From Blastocystis hominis (taxonomy: Eukaryota; Sar; Bigyra; Opalinata; Blastocystidae): a DNA stretch of 64,000 nt. The DNA lies in the NCBI RefSeq assembly GCF_000151665.1, contig NW_013171838.1:385001-449000 (forward strand). The letters run 5' to 3'. This document shows positions 56,933 through 64,000 of the stretch, in pieces (the stretch's first letter is position 1; the number at the start of each line of letters is the position of its first letter). Below the pieces are notes generated by a model. The model had not been told where the DNA came from. It searched no databases and saw only the letters and a program-made list of their open reading frames with translations. The translations under genes were made by a program, and so were the position numbers.

Positions 56933-56984
56933 TTATATATTTATATATTTATATTTTCTCTTTTAACCCTAGATGCTTCCCTAA

Positions 56985-57551
56985 ATGAAGTACAAGAAAA
57001 CAGAGAACAACACATGGTCTTCCCTGGTACGCACCTGTGAGGACGAGAATATCGAACTCGCCGATATCATCATCCATACCAAGTATCCGATCAATTCCGA
57101 GCGTCTATTTGGCTTCAGTGTTCGCACTCCGCAGGCAAATGTGAACTGTGGTTTAATATTACACGACTATGATTGCATCGAGATGACATTGGATGAAACT
57201 CGTCTGCCCTTGTTTACCGAGGATGAATGGGAGTATCTATTACCTCAATTGGAATCCAACGGTCTGCTCGGTGTGCCTCTAAATGTGTTTTGGAGGAATG
57301 ATGTAGGGGGAGGCATAGCCTCTCCCGGGGCACGTAGTGCCCCCAAATCACTGCCTCCTCACATCATCGGTGTAATGACTGAGAATCGTGCTGTCTATTT
57401 CTTCTCCAACTACTATGTTCGCATGGTCTACAAAGTGGCAGATGATAAAGTGCCTCCCGAGTTGTCCGATCTGTTCATCGATGATGGCGCATGTCTGAAG
57501 GGTGTGTACGTCAAACCATACGAACGAAATCAACCAAAGTTAATTGAATAA
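56985..57551 (+). CDS. Hypothetical viral protein with in-frame double hairpin
   Basis: 188 aa, no family recognised. It starts MKYKKTENNTWSSLVRTCED in a TAAATG context and ends directly against the next start (TAA then ATG). The middle carries the second double-hairpin element (57306-57343), read as GGGIASPGARSAPK. The residues on both sides (LGVPLNVFWRND and LPPHIIGVMTENRAVYFFSN) look like one continuous domain interrupted by it. No catalytic motif is visible. Its place beside the fibre-like gene suggests a structural role; that is a weak inference. Confidence 0.7.
   Translation: MKYKKTENNTWSSLVRTCEDENIELADIIIHTKYPINSERLFGFSVRTPQANVNCGLILHDYDCIEMTLDETRLPLFTEDEWEYLLPQLESNGLLGVPLNVFWRNDVGGGIASPGARSAPKSLPPHIIGVMTENRAVYFFSNYYVRMVYKVADDKVPPELSDLFIDDGACLKGVYVKPYERNQPKLIE
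57306..57343. repeat. GC-rich double-hairpin element inside a viral ORF
   Basis: GGGGGAGGC/GCCTCTCCC (one G-T pair, loop ATA), followed at once by GGGGCAC/GTGCCCC (loop GTA). It has the same layout, 3-nt loops and CCCGGGGC junction as the copy in the polymerase gene, in a different sequence context. Confidence 0.85.
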
Positions 57552-58130
57552 ATGTCGTACATCTTCAGCAGCAATGGAAACAATTACACGTTCAAGAAGC
57601 TCGACAACATGCTCATCAATATGCCAGAGAAGGACGGTCATCATATGCTAATTCGAGAAACAGTGGATGGTGTTCCTCAGTATTCGTGTGGCAGTGCTTC
57701 ATGCATCGTGAAAGCGAACGAAGCATTTGTCTTCGAGTACACACCAGAAGCTACCGAATCATTCAATGGCGAGTGGGGTGGTGATGGTATGCTGCCTATG
57801 CCGTCCGGATCATACCTGATAACCACGACTGTCATAACGTACCTTCCCGATGACATGTTCAATGATTGCGACTCAATCGAATCGGTGGTTGAAAAGGGTT
57901 ATCGAGTGCTAGTCACGTTTGACAATACGCCTATTCTAGACAGACCGTACATCGATACATTGAATAGTCTTGTATCTCATACTGGTTATGCTGTTGTAAA
58001 TGTTGGTACCTCTCCTGTCCTTCGTACGTATTCGAATCTTCCTATCATGCTTCTCGGTGGTGTAAAGAGCATCACGATCGTTTTCCAACACCTAGGGGAC
58101 GCTTCATCTGCTTCTTCTGGGTGCTCATAA
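57552..58130 (+). CDS. Short fibre-like virion protein
   Basis: 192 aa, no annotated family recognised. It resembles the longer protein at 59710-60977. An N-terminal unit INMPEKDGHHMLIRETVDG matches the stalk repeat (IPSTAGKYVMEVKENG in the longer protein). The rest matches its C-terminal head in pattern: VFEYTPEATE against FEYTSWTSGH, MPSGSYLITTTVITYL against EPNKTYMITIDAVL, and NLPIMLLGGVKSITI against SVPTLVMGVETATII. One stalk unit plus head suggests a short spike or fibre. The last 59 bases overlap the end of the integrase gene on the other strand. Translation starts in TAAATG, directly after the previous stop. Confidence 0.65.
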   Translation: MSYIFSSNGNNYTFKKLDNMLINMPEKDGHHMLIRETVDGVPQYSCGSASCIVKANEAFVFEYTPEATESFNGEWGGDGMLPMPSGSYLITTTVITYLPDDMFNDCDSIESVVEKGYRVLVTFDNTPILDRPYIDTLNSLVSHTGYAVVNVGTSPVLRTYSNLPIMLLGGVKSITIVFQHLGDASSASSGCS

Positions 58131-59068
58131 TGGGTCGATGTGATCTTGCTGCCTCTCTCAATGCATTGGGTTCCTTTCGACTCTTGGATCGAGTGACAGG
58201 CGGTGCTGGTTGTGGTTTGCATTTGCTTGCCAGCAGTTCCCAATCATAACACTTCTGTGTGCGATTGTTTCCATCTTTCACTTCGTACATCAGTGGTATG
58301 AATCGATCGTCAATGTCAACCACTTCAACCAAGTCCTGAAACCATTTGCTCGTCAATGATCGCTTTTCCAGAATGCGAGGTCTTCGTGTCACTCCAACAT
58401 AATCACCAACATCGAATTGAGGTGTTGTGTCCTTTGCTGTCATGTTGGATGGTTCTGTTTTCTCCGTGTACAAGATATCGTTGTTCCAAATGTCATTGGG
58501 TGTATATCCGGTGTCTCTGATCTTCCTTCCATTGTGTCTACGAACTGCACCATCGATCAAATCGAACCATACACCTTTCGATTGATTGATTGAATGGAAC
58601 CATGATGTCTTCCTTGATATCTCGAATTGCTCTTTCGGCTAGTACTGCCTTATTCGCTGAATCCATGTGATACATGGTGATATCATACTTGTTCAAGATG
58701 TTGATACGAAAGATCGCATTGGTGAACTCGGTACCTCGATCCGAACAAATATGCTTTGGTGATTCACCATATGTTTGAATGATATCCTTCATCGCATGAG
58801 TGACTTCTGTAGCACTCTTGCTTTTCAGTTTCCGAGTCATCAGGTATTTCGAATATCCATCAATACATACAAGGACATATTTGTATCCACGATTCTTGTG
58901 GAATCCTGTGGACTTCTGACTGCCCAACACTTCCTGTATCCATTTGTCTTGTTTGGAAGAGAAATCGATGAGATCGATGAAGTATATGTTTCGTTTGAAT
59001 CCACTGATGATCATTCGAGTGGCACCTCTTCGTTTTGCTGGCTTGCGTAGTTCCTTGATCTCGTTCAT
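58072..59068 (-). CDS. Retroviral-type DDE integrase, split by a frameshift
   Basis: Integrase of the element, found as two overlapping frames. The first (from ATG 59068) has the catalytic core: FIDLIDFS (Asp 32/35), CSDRGTEF (Asp 110), AERAIRDIKE (Glu 145), a D-D-35-E arrangement with an extra 25-residue loop after the first Asp. The frame ends soon after a CAATCAATCAAT run near 58,585. The other frame carries the rest (DGAVRRHNGRK, YTPNDIW) and a C-terminal SH3/chromo-like domain (FDVGDYVGVTRRPRI, EVVDIDDRFIPLMYEV). The run has one CAAT unit too many for the two frames to be continuous. This could be replication slippage or an assembly error. There is no N-terminal zinc finger. Its ATG lies two bases from the ATG of the divergent 63-aa ORF. 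Confidence 0.85.
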
Positions 59069-59070
59069 AA

Positions 59071-59262
59071 ATGAACCGCTTTATTCAATGGTTGAAAGGG
59101 ATATGGAAATGGATGAGTAAGAGGAAGAACCACAAACTGGTGGTGGACTCGAAATGCAAAGACAGATGTCACTGCCTGTGCGTGTATAACGAGAAGAATG
59201 AATCAAGTGACGACAGTGGAAGCGATATTTCCATTAGTCCAACAGAGATTAAAGTGAAATAA
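59071..59262 (+). CDS. Small hypothetical viral protein
   Basis: 63 aa. The N-terminus MNRFIQWLKGIWKWMSKRKN is amphipathic and aromatic, then basic. Next is a Cys/His cluster (CKDRCHCLCVY), then a Ser/Asp/Glu-rich tail. It could be membrane-active or bind metal or nucleic acid; I recognise no family. It starts in TAAATG, divergent from integrase with CAT-AA-ATG between the two starts. Confidence 0.55.
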   Translation: MNRFIQWLKGIWKWMSKRKNHKLVVDSKCKDRCHCLCVYNEKNESSDDSGSDISISPTEIKVK

Positions 59263-59279
59263 TGTATTCATAAATAGAA

Positions 59280-59675
59280 ATGAACAGCTGGATGACATCG
59301 GTTCGAAAGCAGATCGCGCGGCGATACGTGCATGACATGATCAACTCGTTCGTCGAAGATCCACAGGGTGCAGGTTATCACGGTGACTTCGACCCACCTT
59401 ATGTGTCGTTCTATTCACCTGACATTGGACGACTTCTCAAGAAGGCATGCCATGAGGATAGGTACTCCAAATGTCATCGCCAGTTTTCTGTATTGCACGA
59501 CCCTAACGATGAGATCTATGATATCGAGGGACATCGTGTGTTTGTGATTAATGGCACGATTGATATTTATATCGATGGTGTTGCCTATGACCAGAACGAG
59601 TTGACCAAGTGGAACATGGAGGTTGCCAAGGTTGACAAGGCTAGAAAGTTTCATGTACGGTTGCCTCCAAAGTAA
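59280..59675 (+). CDS. Hypothetical viral protein
   Basis: 131 aa, no family recognised. The N-terminal helix (WMTSVRKQIARRYVHDMINS) is followed by a mixed beta-like part (HGDFDPPYVSFYSPD, VFVINGTIDIYIDGV) and a basic C-terminus. The start is ATG 59280, preceded by ATAAATAGAA but not by TAAATG itself. It sits 17 bp after the previous ORF and converges on the fibre gene. A G-run and C-run flanking 59,679-59,710 could form a weak stem between the two convergent ends. Confidence 0.55.
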   Translation: MNSWMTSVRKQIARRYVHDMINSFVEDPQGAGYHGDFDPPYVSFYSPDIGRLLKKACHEDRYSKCHRQFSVLHDPNDEIYDIEGHRVFVINGTIDIYIDGVAYDQNELTKWNMEVAKVDKARKFHVRLPPK

Positions 59676-59709
59676 AATGGGGGCTTGCTTTTCACTTTGT
59701 CTCCTCCCC

Positions 59710-60977
59710 CTACACTTCCATGATGCTTACCTTCAGTCGAGTGAAGTAATGTTCGATCGTGGTGTCTCCAGAACGTATGACTTGAATTTTCATATCTACA
59801 GGGCGTACTGATGTGAATATGTTCGTGCTACTCAATGTCGTTGTTGGCACTGGATTATTCAAGCTTGCTTTAATGATTGTAGCTGTCTCGACACCCATTA
59901 CGAGAGTTGGCACGCTCGTGAATCCTACAAGTGCCTGTTCATAGTTGTCACAACGAAGTACGGCATCGATGGTGATCATGTACGTCTTATTGGGTTCCAA
60001 TTTGATCGGTGCAGAAAGGTCTGAACCTTCCGACGTGAGTGCCTCGCTAACAACCTGGTGTCCACTTGTCCAGGAGGTGTACTCGAATGTCTTACTCAAT
60101 TTAGCCGATGTGGGTGTAACGAGACTGTGCCGTTTTCTTTGACTTCCATGACGTACTTGCCAGCAGTGGATGGGATTGTTAGCTTGGACACATTTCCTTC
60201 GTTGTTGTACACGAGACACTTTTCATTGCTAGTACATCCGAGGATGTCTTTGTAGACGATCTCAGGCGTGAGATTAGTAAGAACAGGACTCTCATTGCTA
60301 CTCTCGACCTTGAATGTCGCATAGCCTGACGTGGTTGGCAATGGTAGACCATAGGCAGCATCGTTCCAGTAGGTGACGATTCTCTGTCCATCAGATCCGA
60401 TTCCTAGAGATTCATGGAAAAGACTTCTTGGTATGACCTTGTTGAACAGGAAGTCATTGTTTGAATTGGCTGTAAGGAAGAACGTTCCCGACTTACTTGG
60501 TAAAAATAGATCCTTCGAATCACTCTTGGTCGAATTCCAGTTCGGTACCGCATACCAGTCCGACGTGCTCGTAAGTTCGAGAGCCTCGAAAATCACGGGC
60601 TTCGTCAACGCTTCCAATGAAGGACCACTATCCGGGTCAGTCGTGAGAATGAAAGAATCACTATCTGGTAGATTGATCGCTCCGAACGCCGAGTTATTCT
60701 TGAAGAAGGGAATAGCTCCATTGGCTGGAATGGTAATCGATTGTCCATCGCTACCCTTGAAATACGAGTTATCCAAGGAAGTGAAATCTTCACCTGCGAT
60801 GGACCATGTGTACACATCGTCAGTCTTGGTAAGCACGTAGTTGCCATTGGTCGACGGAAATGCGAACGTGTCGAAAGAGTTGTCCGAGTAGTACTGGATA
60901 CCCTCGGTCATTTCCTTGCGCTTGAAGACGCCGTTCTGAAGATATACAAGTTTCTCAGGTTGTATTGGTGTTGCCAT
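59710..60977 (-). CDS. Long fibre-like protein with stalk repeats, split by a frameshift
   Basis: The first frame (60096-60977, 293 aa, start in TAAATG) is built of five stalk units of about 50-65 aa. Each has a hydrophobic-Pro, 3-4 residues, then a beta strand: FPSTNGNYVLTKTDD, LPDSDSFILTTDPDS, LPSKSGTFFLTANSN, LPTTSGYATFKVESS, IPSTAGKYVMEVKEN. The second frame (59710 to about 60,110) carries the head: FEYTSWTSGHQVVSEALTSE, LEPNKTYMITIDAVLRC, VPTLVMGVETATII. The single-frame paralog at 57552-58130 contains one stalk unit joined directly to the same head. The two frames were therefore once one gene, broken by a one-base shift near 60,115. Likely a spike or attachment fibre. Confidence 0.7.
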
Positions 60978-61021
60978 TTACTATACATGGATGGGAATAA
61001 ATAATTTCACTGCTATAATAA

Positions 61022-62311
61022 ATGGCTACTACAATTCCTCCTGTGCATAACTACGAATCGCAGATTGTGTTCAGCAATCAGTCCAATAACATCAAGTCGA
61101 CCGATGTGATCAATTGGACGATCGCTCCATCCGGTGATGACGTGTACTTCAATCTCTACAAGTCACGAATGACTTTCAAGCTCAAGATCACCGGATTGGC
61201 AAATAATGCGAGCAGTTCGTCGAAGGATATCTATGTTCCGGTGAAGAAGAACATGTCAGGCATTGTGAACAACACGAAGGTCACGTACACCTATTGGAAT
61301 GGTGAGAACTTGGCGTCCTTGCCTCTGAGTGCAGACAATGAGAACATCGGTCAGATCCGGTCACTCTTGAATGCACTCACGGACAACAAGCACAACAGTG
61401 TGGTGAACGAGGGACTGAAGGAACTGTCCTACATCTACTACGATGACCGTGACTACGATACAACCGATAAAACCGCACGAACTGCGGCCATCCTGGGTCG
61501 ACCTTATGGCGGGAAGTTATTCTACAACATGCTCAAGTTCGTACAGCCCAACAATTCGACCACGGCGTACACGACGATCAATGTGAACTTTGCAGACATC
61601 TTCGAAGGTTGTTCCCAGGAACGATTCATCAATCTCACGCAGATGGATGCTCAGATCTATCCCACGAACGACGATGCATACTTCTACATCGATACTGGCA
61701 AAATCAATACCGCTACAAGTCCGGACGCTGTTCCATCAGCCACGGCTTTCACCGGTGTGTACTTCGACACGTGCACGCTTTGGTATCACAGTTACAAGAC
61801 GAGCGATGATTCGACCTTCGATCCTGAAGACACTCAGTTGGTGAAGAACCAAATCATGACCAAGACGTTCCGCATTCCTACTGGCCAGAACTTCATCGAT
61901 GATCGTGTGCTGGTCAACTTCCCTGTCAAGATGATGTTCATGATGTTCACGGACGACAATGGCGATTTCTCGACACTCAAGGACATTCGATTCAAACGTA
62001 TCTCATTGAACATCGCTGGTGAACAGAAGCGTATCATCAATGTGGACAACACGAACACACCTGATGGAATTGATCACACGTTCTTCGAATGGATGGACTA
62101 TCTTTGCAATAGTCGTTCCGACGAGTACGATACGCTGTTGACGTACAAGACCTGGTTAAATCAGTTCCGAATCTTCGCCTTCCCGTTGGCCGAGTGGTTC
62201 CCGATGCGAGCATCGAATCAGATCCAATTCGAAATCGAGTTGGAAGAGGATGTTGCAGCGACGACCCAGATGCACCTCATCATGATCCGTACCAACACGG
62301 AAAATGCTTAA
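61022..62311 (+). CDS. Candidate major capsid protein (double jelly-roll type)
   Basis: 429 aa, single frame, start in TAATAAATG. It is the largest late-type ORF apart from the polymerase, and sits two genes before the packaging ATPase, as is common in Polinton-like viruses. It is beta-rich throughout. Suggestive features: an N-terminal half opening YESQIVFSNQSNN..., a C-terminal sequence TWLNQFRIFAFPLAEWFPMR followed by SNQIQFEIELEEDV. That hydrophobic strand plus N-x-I-x-F-E-I-E-L ending resembles the last strands of double jelly-roll capsid proteins. I cannot prove the fold by eye. Alternatives are a minor capsid or penton protein, but the length fits the major one better. Confidence 0.6.
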   Translation: MATTIPPVHNYESQIVFSNQSNNIKSTDVINWTIAPSGDDVYFNLYKSRMTFKLKITGLANNASSSSKDIYVPVKKNMSGIVNNTKVTYTYWNGENLASLPLSADNENIGQIRSLLNALTDNKHNSVVNEGLKELSYIYYDDRDYDTTDKTARTAAILGRPYGGKLFYNMLKFVQPNNSTTAYTTINVNFADIFEGCSQERFINLTQMDAQIYPTNDDAYFYIDTGKINTATSPDAVPSATAFTGVYFDTCTLWYHSYKTSDDSTFDPEDTQLVKNQIMTKTFRIPTGQNFIDDRVLVNFPVKMMFMMFTDDNGDFSTLKDIRFKRISLNIAGEQKRIINVDNTNTPDGIDHTFFEWMDYLCNSRSDEYDTLLTYKTWLNQFRIFAFPLAEWFPMRASNQIQFEIELEEDVAATTQMHLIMIRTNTENA

Positions 62312-62350
62312 GTGGCACTTAAAGATTTCAAAACATAAATATAAATAGAT

Positions 62351-62896
62351 ATGAGCAACAAGATTCAGGTTTTCGATCTTTCCAATACTTCTGACATCTC
62401 TCTCACTTCCACCGGATTCAAGAGAGATGGCGAATCGGCTAAGCATGTCTGCAAGATCACCGATGCTACCATTGTTTTCGTGGGTGACAACTCGAAGTTC
62501 GAAACAGACAAGAAGAAACTGTTCAACACTCTCTCCATCACACTGCCCAAGGAGCAATCGGAAGAGTTCAAAAGAATCCTCGATGAGACGAAGAAAGAGA
62601 GTCAGCCGTACAGCGAATATGATGGTGAGATCCAGTTCAAAGTGAAATTGAGTCCGAACACAAAGATCGTGAATAACTACAAGAAACCGATCAAGATCGA
62701 TCTGCGAAATGTGCTCTGTGCCGATCTTCGCGAATACAAGGATGCAACGATCGATCTTGTGGTAACCGGGGAGAGCAAGGAGTTCATGAAGGAAGATAAG
62801 GACGGCAGTATCACCGAGTTCTCGTACACAACTCTCACAGCAACGCAAATCAAAATCAAGGATAAGAATAGTGTCTTTGATTGCGATTTCCTGTAA
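62351..62896 (+). CDS. Hypothetical viral protein, possibly a single-stranded DNA-binding protein
   Basis: 181 aa between the capsid candidate and the ATPase. It is beta-rich with charged helices: ITDATIVFVGDNSKFETDKK, LPKEQSEEFKRILDETKK, IDLRNVLCADLREYKDATID, and a C-terminal strand pattern (YTTLTATQIKIK) with acidic ending DCDFL. The strand order and the acidic C-terminus recall OB-fold single-stranded DNA-binding proteins of viruses and phages, but I recognise no family motif. A minor capsid protein is another possibility. The start lacks TAAATG but has TATAAATA 8-15 bases upstream. Confidence 0.5.
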   Translation: MSNKIQVFDLSNTSDISLTSTGFKRDGESAKHVCKITDATIVFVGDNSKFETDKKKLFNTLSITLPKEQSEEFKRILDETKKESQPYSEYDGEIQFKVKLSPNTKIVNNYKKPIKIDLRNVLCADLREYKDATIDLVVTGESKEFMKEDKDGSITEFSYTTLTATQIKIKDKNSVFDCDFL

Positions 62897-62985
62897 GTGG
62901 TTACCGTAGTTGCTGTGACTACCTTTTTCACTTTGGCTATCGTGGCTATCGTGGCTGTCGTGGCTGCCGTGGTTGCCATGAATAA

Positions 62986-64000
62986 ATGGAAGAATCCCCA
63001 TACATTCCCAACATTGATACAACATTGCTCGCCATTAAGAATCGAATAAGACGACTCAATCATCGATGTCCGTATAACAACAAACGATTGACAAGAAGAA
63101 CAGAAAATACGCTCAATCAAGCCGAAGTAATGCAGGATACCATCAAACAACGGATGGAGAATGAAACCGATGAAGAGAAGAGCAAGCAACATGCCAAAAT
63201 ACTGCGAGAACTAGCCGACTACATCCAACCAGAGCAAACCATTGATGAGCAGTTACAGGATCTTCGACAGAACAAGGAAAGTATGGGCATTATGAAGTTC
63301 GACTGGGAACTTGATTGTCAGGACACATTCCTCAATCAATTCACGCTCATCATTGCTCCTTCCAAGTCGGGTAAGTCGTTCCTCATCAATCAGTTGTGCT
63401 ACGAGATACCTCACTCGTTCGACAAGATCTGCTTCTTCATGGGAAAGGTGAGCTATGAAAACAAGTGTCCACAAGTGCTCAAACATGTCGCCAACAAAGC
63501 AGGCATCAAGACACAATGGATCAACACGGACGGAGGGGGATCGGAGATTCCCCCGTTCACGGATAGCGAGGACGTCGCGTACAAACAATTGAATGAGGAT
63601 GGATCAAGTGTGGCCATCTACAACGACACCACATATCCATCCATCTACATCTTCGACGACCTGTACACGAAGCCGAACGATCACTGGGTGGTGAACTTCA
63701 TGGACACCATGGCTTGCATGAGTCGACATCGGAAGACCAGTTGTTTCATTGCATTCCAAGGATTCTCTCGATTGAGCAACAAGATTCTGGATAACGCCAC
63801 TCGAATCTTCTTGTACTATGACATCCTTGGACGCGAGGATCTATGGCGCAAAATGAAGATACCTCCGCCATCCAATCTGTCCGAGGTACTTCGTGATATC
63901 CAGATGGGCATGCACACACGATGGTACTACCTGGACGACGATTCGTTGGTCGAGTACGTTCCATACGAACTGAGTAGCAAACAACAGGCAATCAACAAGA
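62986..64000 (+). CDS. FtsK/HerA-type DNA-packaging ATPase (3' end beyond window)
   Basis: Powers loading of the genome into the capsid. It starts at ATG 62986 in GAATAAATG and runs open to the window edge (338 codons). The N-terminus is a charged helical region (RTENTLNQAEVMQDTIKQRM). Walker A is APSKSGKS (residues 124-131), Walker B is YIFDD (about 220), and a sensor-like CFIAFQGFSRL follows an HRK segment, as in the A32/Polinton ATPases. A short GC hairpin at 63535-63554 sits in frame between Walker A and B, read as DGGGSEIPPF. The C-terminus is missing only because the window ends. Confidence 0.88.
   Translation, partial: MEESPYIPNIDTTLLAIKNRIRRLNHRCPYNNKRLTRRTENTLNQAEVMQDTIKQRMENETDEEKSKQHAKILRELADYIQPEQTIDEQLQDLRQNKESMGIMKFDWELDCQDTFLNQFTLIIAPSKSGKSFLINQLCYEIPHSFDKICFFMGKVSYENKCPQVLKHVANKAGIKTQWINTDGGGSEIPPFTDSEDVAYKQLNEDGSSVAIYNDTTYPSIYIFDDLYTKPNDHWVVNFMDTMACMSRHRKTSCFIAFQGFSRLSNKILDNATRIFLYYDILGREDLWRKMKIPPPSNLSEVLRDIQMGMHTRWYYLDDDSLVEYVPYELSSKQQAINK
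63535..63554. repeat. GC-rich single hairpin inside the ATPase gene
   Basis: GGGGGATC, loop GGA, then GATTCCCCC with a one-base bulge. It resembles one half of the double-hairpin elements and, like them, is read in frame as a Gly/Pro-rich insert. Confidence 0.55.

Larger units (their letters stand above)
51400..64000. mobile_element. Polinton/Maverick-like endogenous DNA virus element (right part outside window)
   Basis: Composition changes sharply at about 51,400. From there on the genes are intronless, tightly packed and viral. They include a protein-primed family B DNA polymerase, a DDE integrase, an A32/FtsK-like packaging ATPase, a candidate major capsid protein, fibre-like proteins and several unknown ORFs. 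Polymerase plus retroviral-type integrase plus packaging ATPase is the Polinton/Maverick signature; a polinton-like virus or virophage relative is also possible. No maturation protease or minor capsid protein is identified in the visible part. The left end has GC-rich repeats and a 12-bp hairpin, but the terminal inverted repeat cannot be confirmed without the right end. Confidence 0.88.

Noticed and set aside
62156-63025. 289-codon minus-strand frame with His-Asp-Ser repeats
   Set aside because: Antisense to the capsid candidate and the 181-aa ORF. The repeat comes from a 9-bp tandem run at 62,937-62,975.

Overview
This window looks like nuclear DNA of an opalinate stramenopile, most likely Blastocystis or a close relative. 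Three things point there. Dozens of introns can be placed from protein similarity, and nearly all are 28-37 nt GT-AG introns. The octamer TGTTTGTT lies just past many coding ends. In at least two genes the frame has no stop before that octamer, which fits the stop codons made by polyadenylation known from Blastocystis. The genus call is an inference; no rRNA is present to check it.

Region 1 (1-39.8 kb) is a dense, interleaved set of housekeeping genes on both strands, often tens of bases apart or overlapping tail to tail. In order: CK2 alpha kinase, a decayed MORN/leucine-repeat relic, TRM112, mitoribosomal mL46, a small TIM chaperone, 5-formyl-THF cyclo-ligase, eRF3, a RING/coiled-coil protein, a TauE/SafE-type transporter, a TMEM87-like membrane protein, a DEX1-like FG-GAP protein, VPS18, two tandem amino-acid permeases, a DUF2039 zinc protein, an IST1-domain protein, gamma carbonic anhydrase, a coiled-coil protein, tRNA-Val(CAC), a BRO1-domain protein, a membrane-anchored UMP/CMP kinase, SmB, a PH-Sec1/Munc18 protein, a WDR6-like protein and an N-acetyltransferase. 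Where exon models could be built in full, their summed lengths are multiples of three, which supports the intron placements. Several genes serve endosomal and vesicle traffic (VPS18, IST1, BRO1, Sec1/Munc18).

Region 2 (40.4-45.3 kb) is one large AT-rich gene. It has MORN-like repeats, two membrane segments and BspA-like leucine-rich repeats that were duplicated together with their introns. Region 3 (45.3-51.4 kb) is AT-rich, low-complexity DNA without convincing genes. It holds a long ATTC microsatellite and an inverted, decayed copy of the region 2 gene.

Region 4 (51.4-64 kb, running off the right edge) is an intronless Polinton/Maverick-like viral element: protein-primed family B DNA polymerase, retroviral-type integrase, FtsK/HerA packaging ATPase, a candidate major capsid protein, two related fibre-like proteins and several unknown ORFs. 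Integrase and the longer fibre gene are each split by a frameshift, while polymerase, capsid candidate and ATPase are open. GC-rich double hairpins sit in frame inside two viral genes, and most viral start codons lie in TAAATG.

Most unusual observations: AT-AC (U12-type) introns at the same position in two tandem permease paralogs, the double-hairpin inserts, the exon-intron repeat gene with relics elsewhere in the window, and the regular T-N4-TGTTTGTT spacing that creates stop codons.
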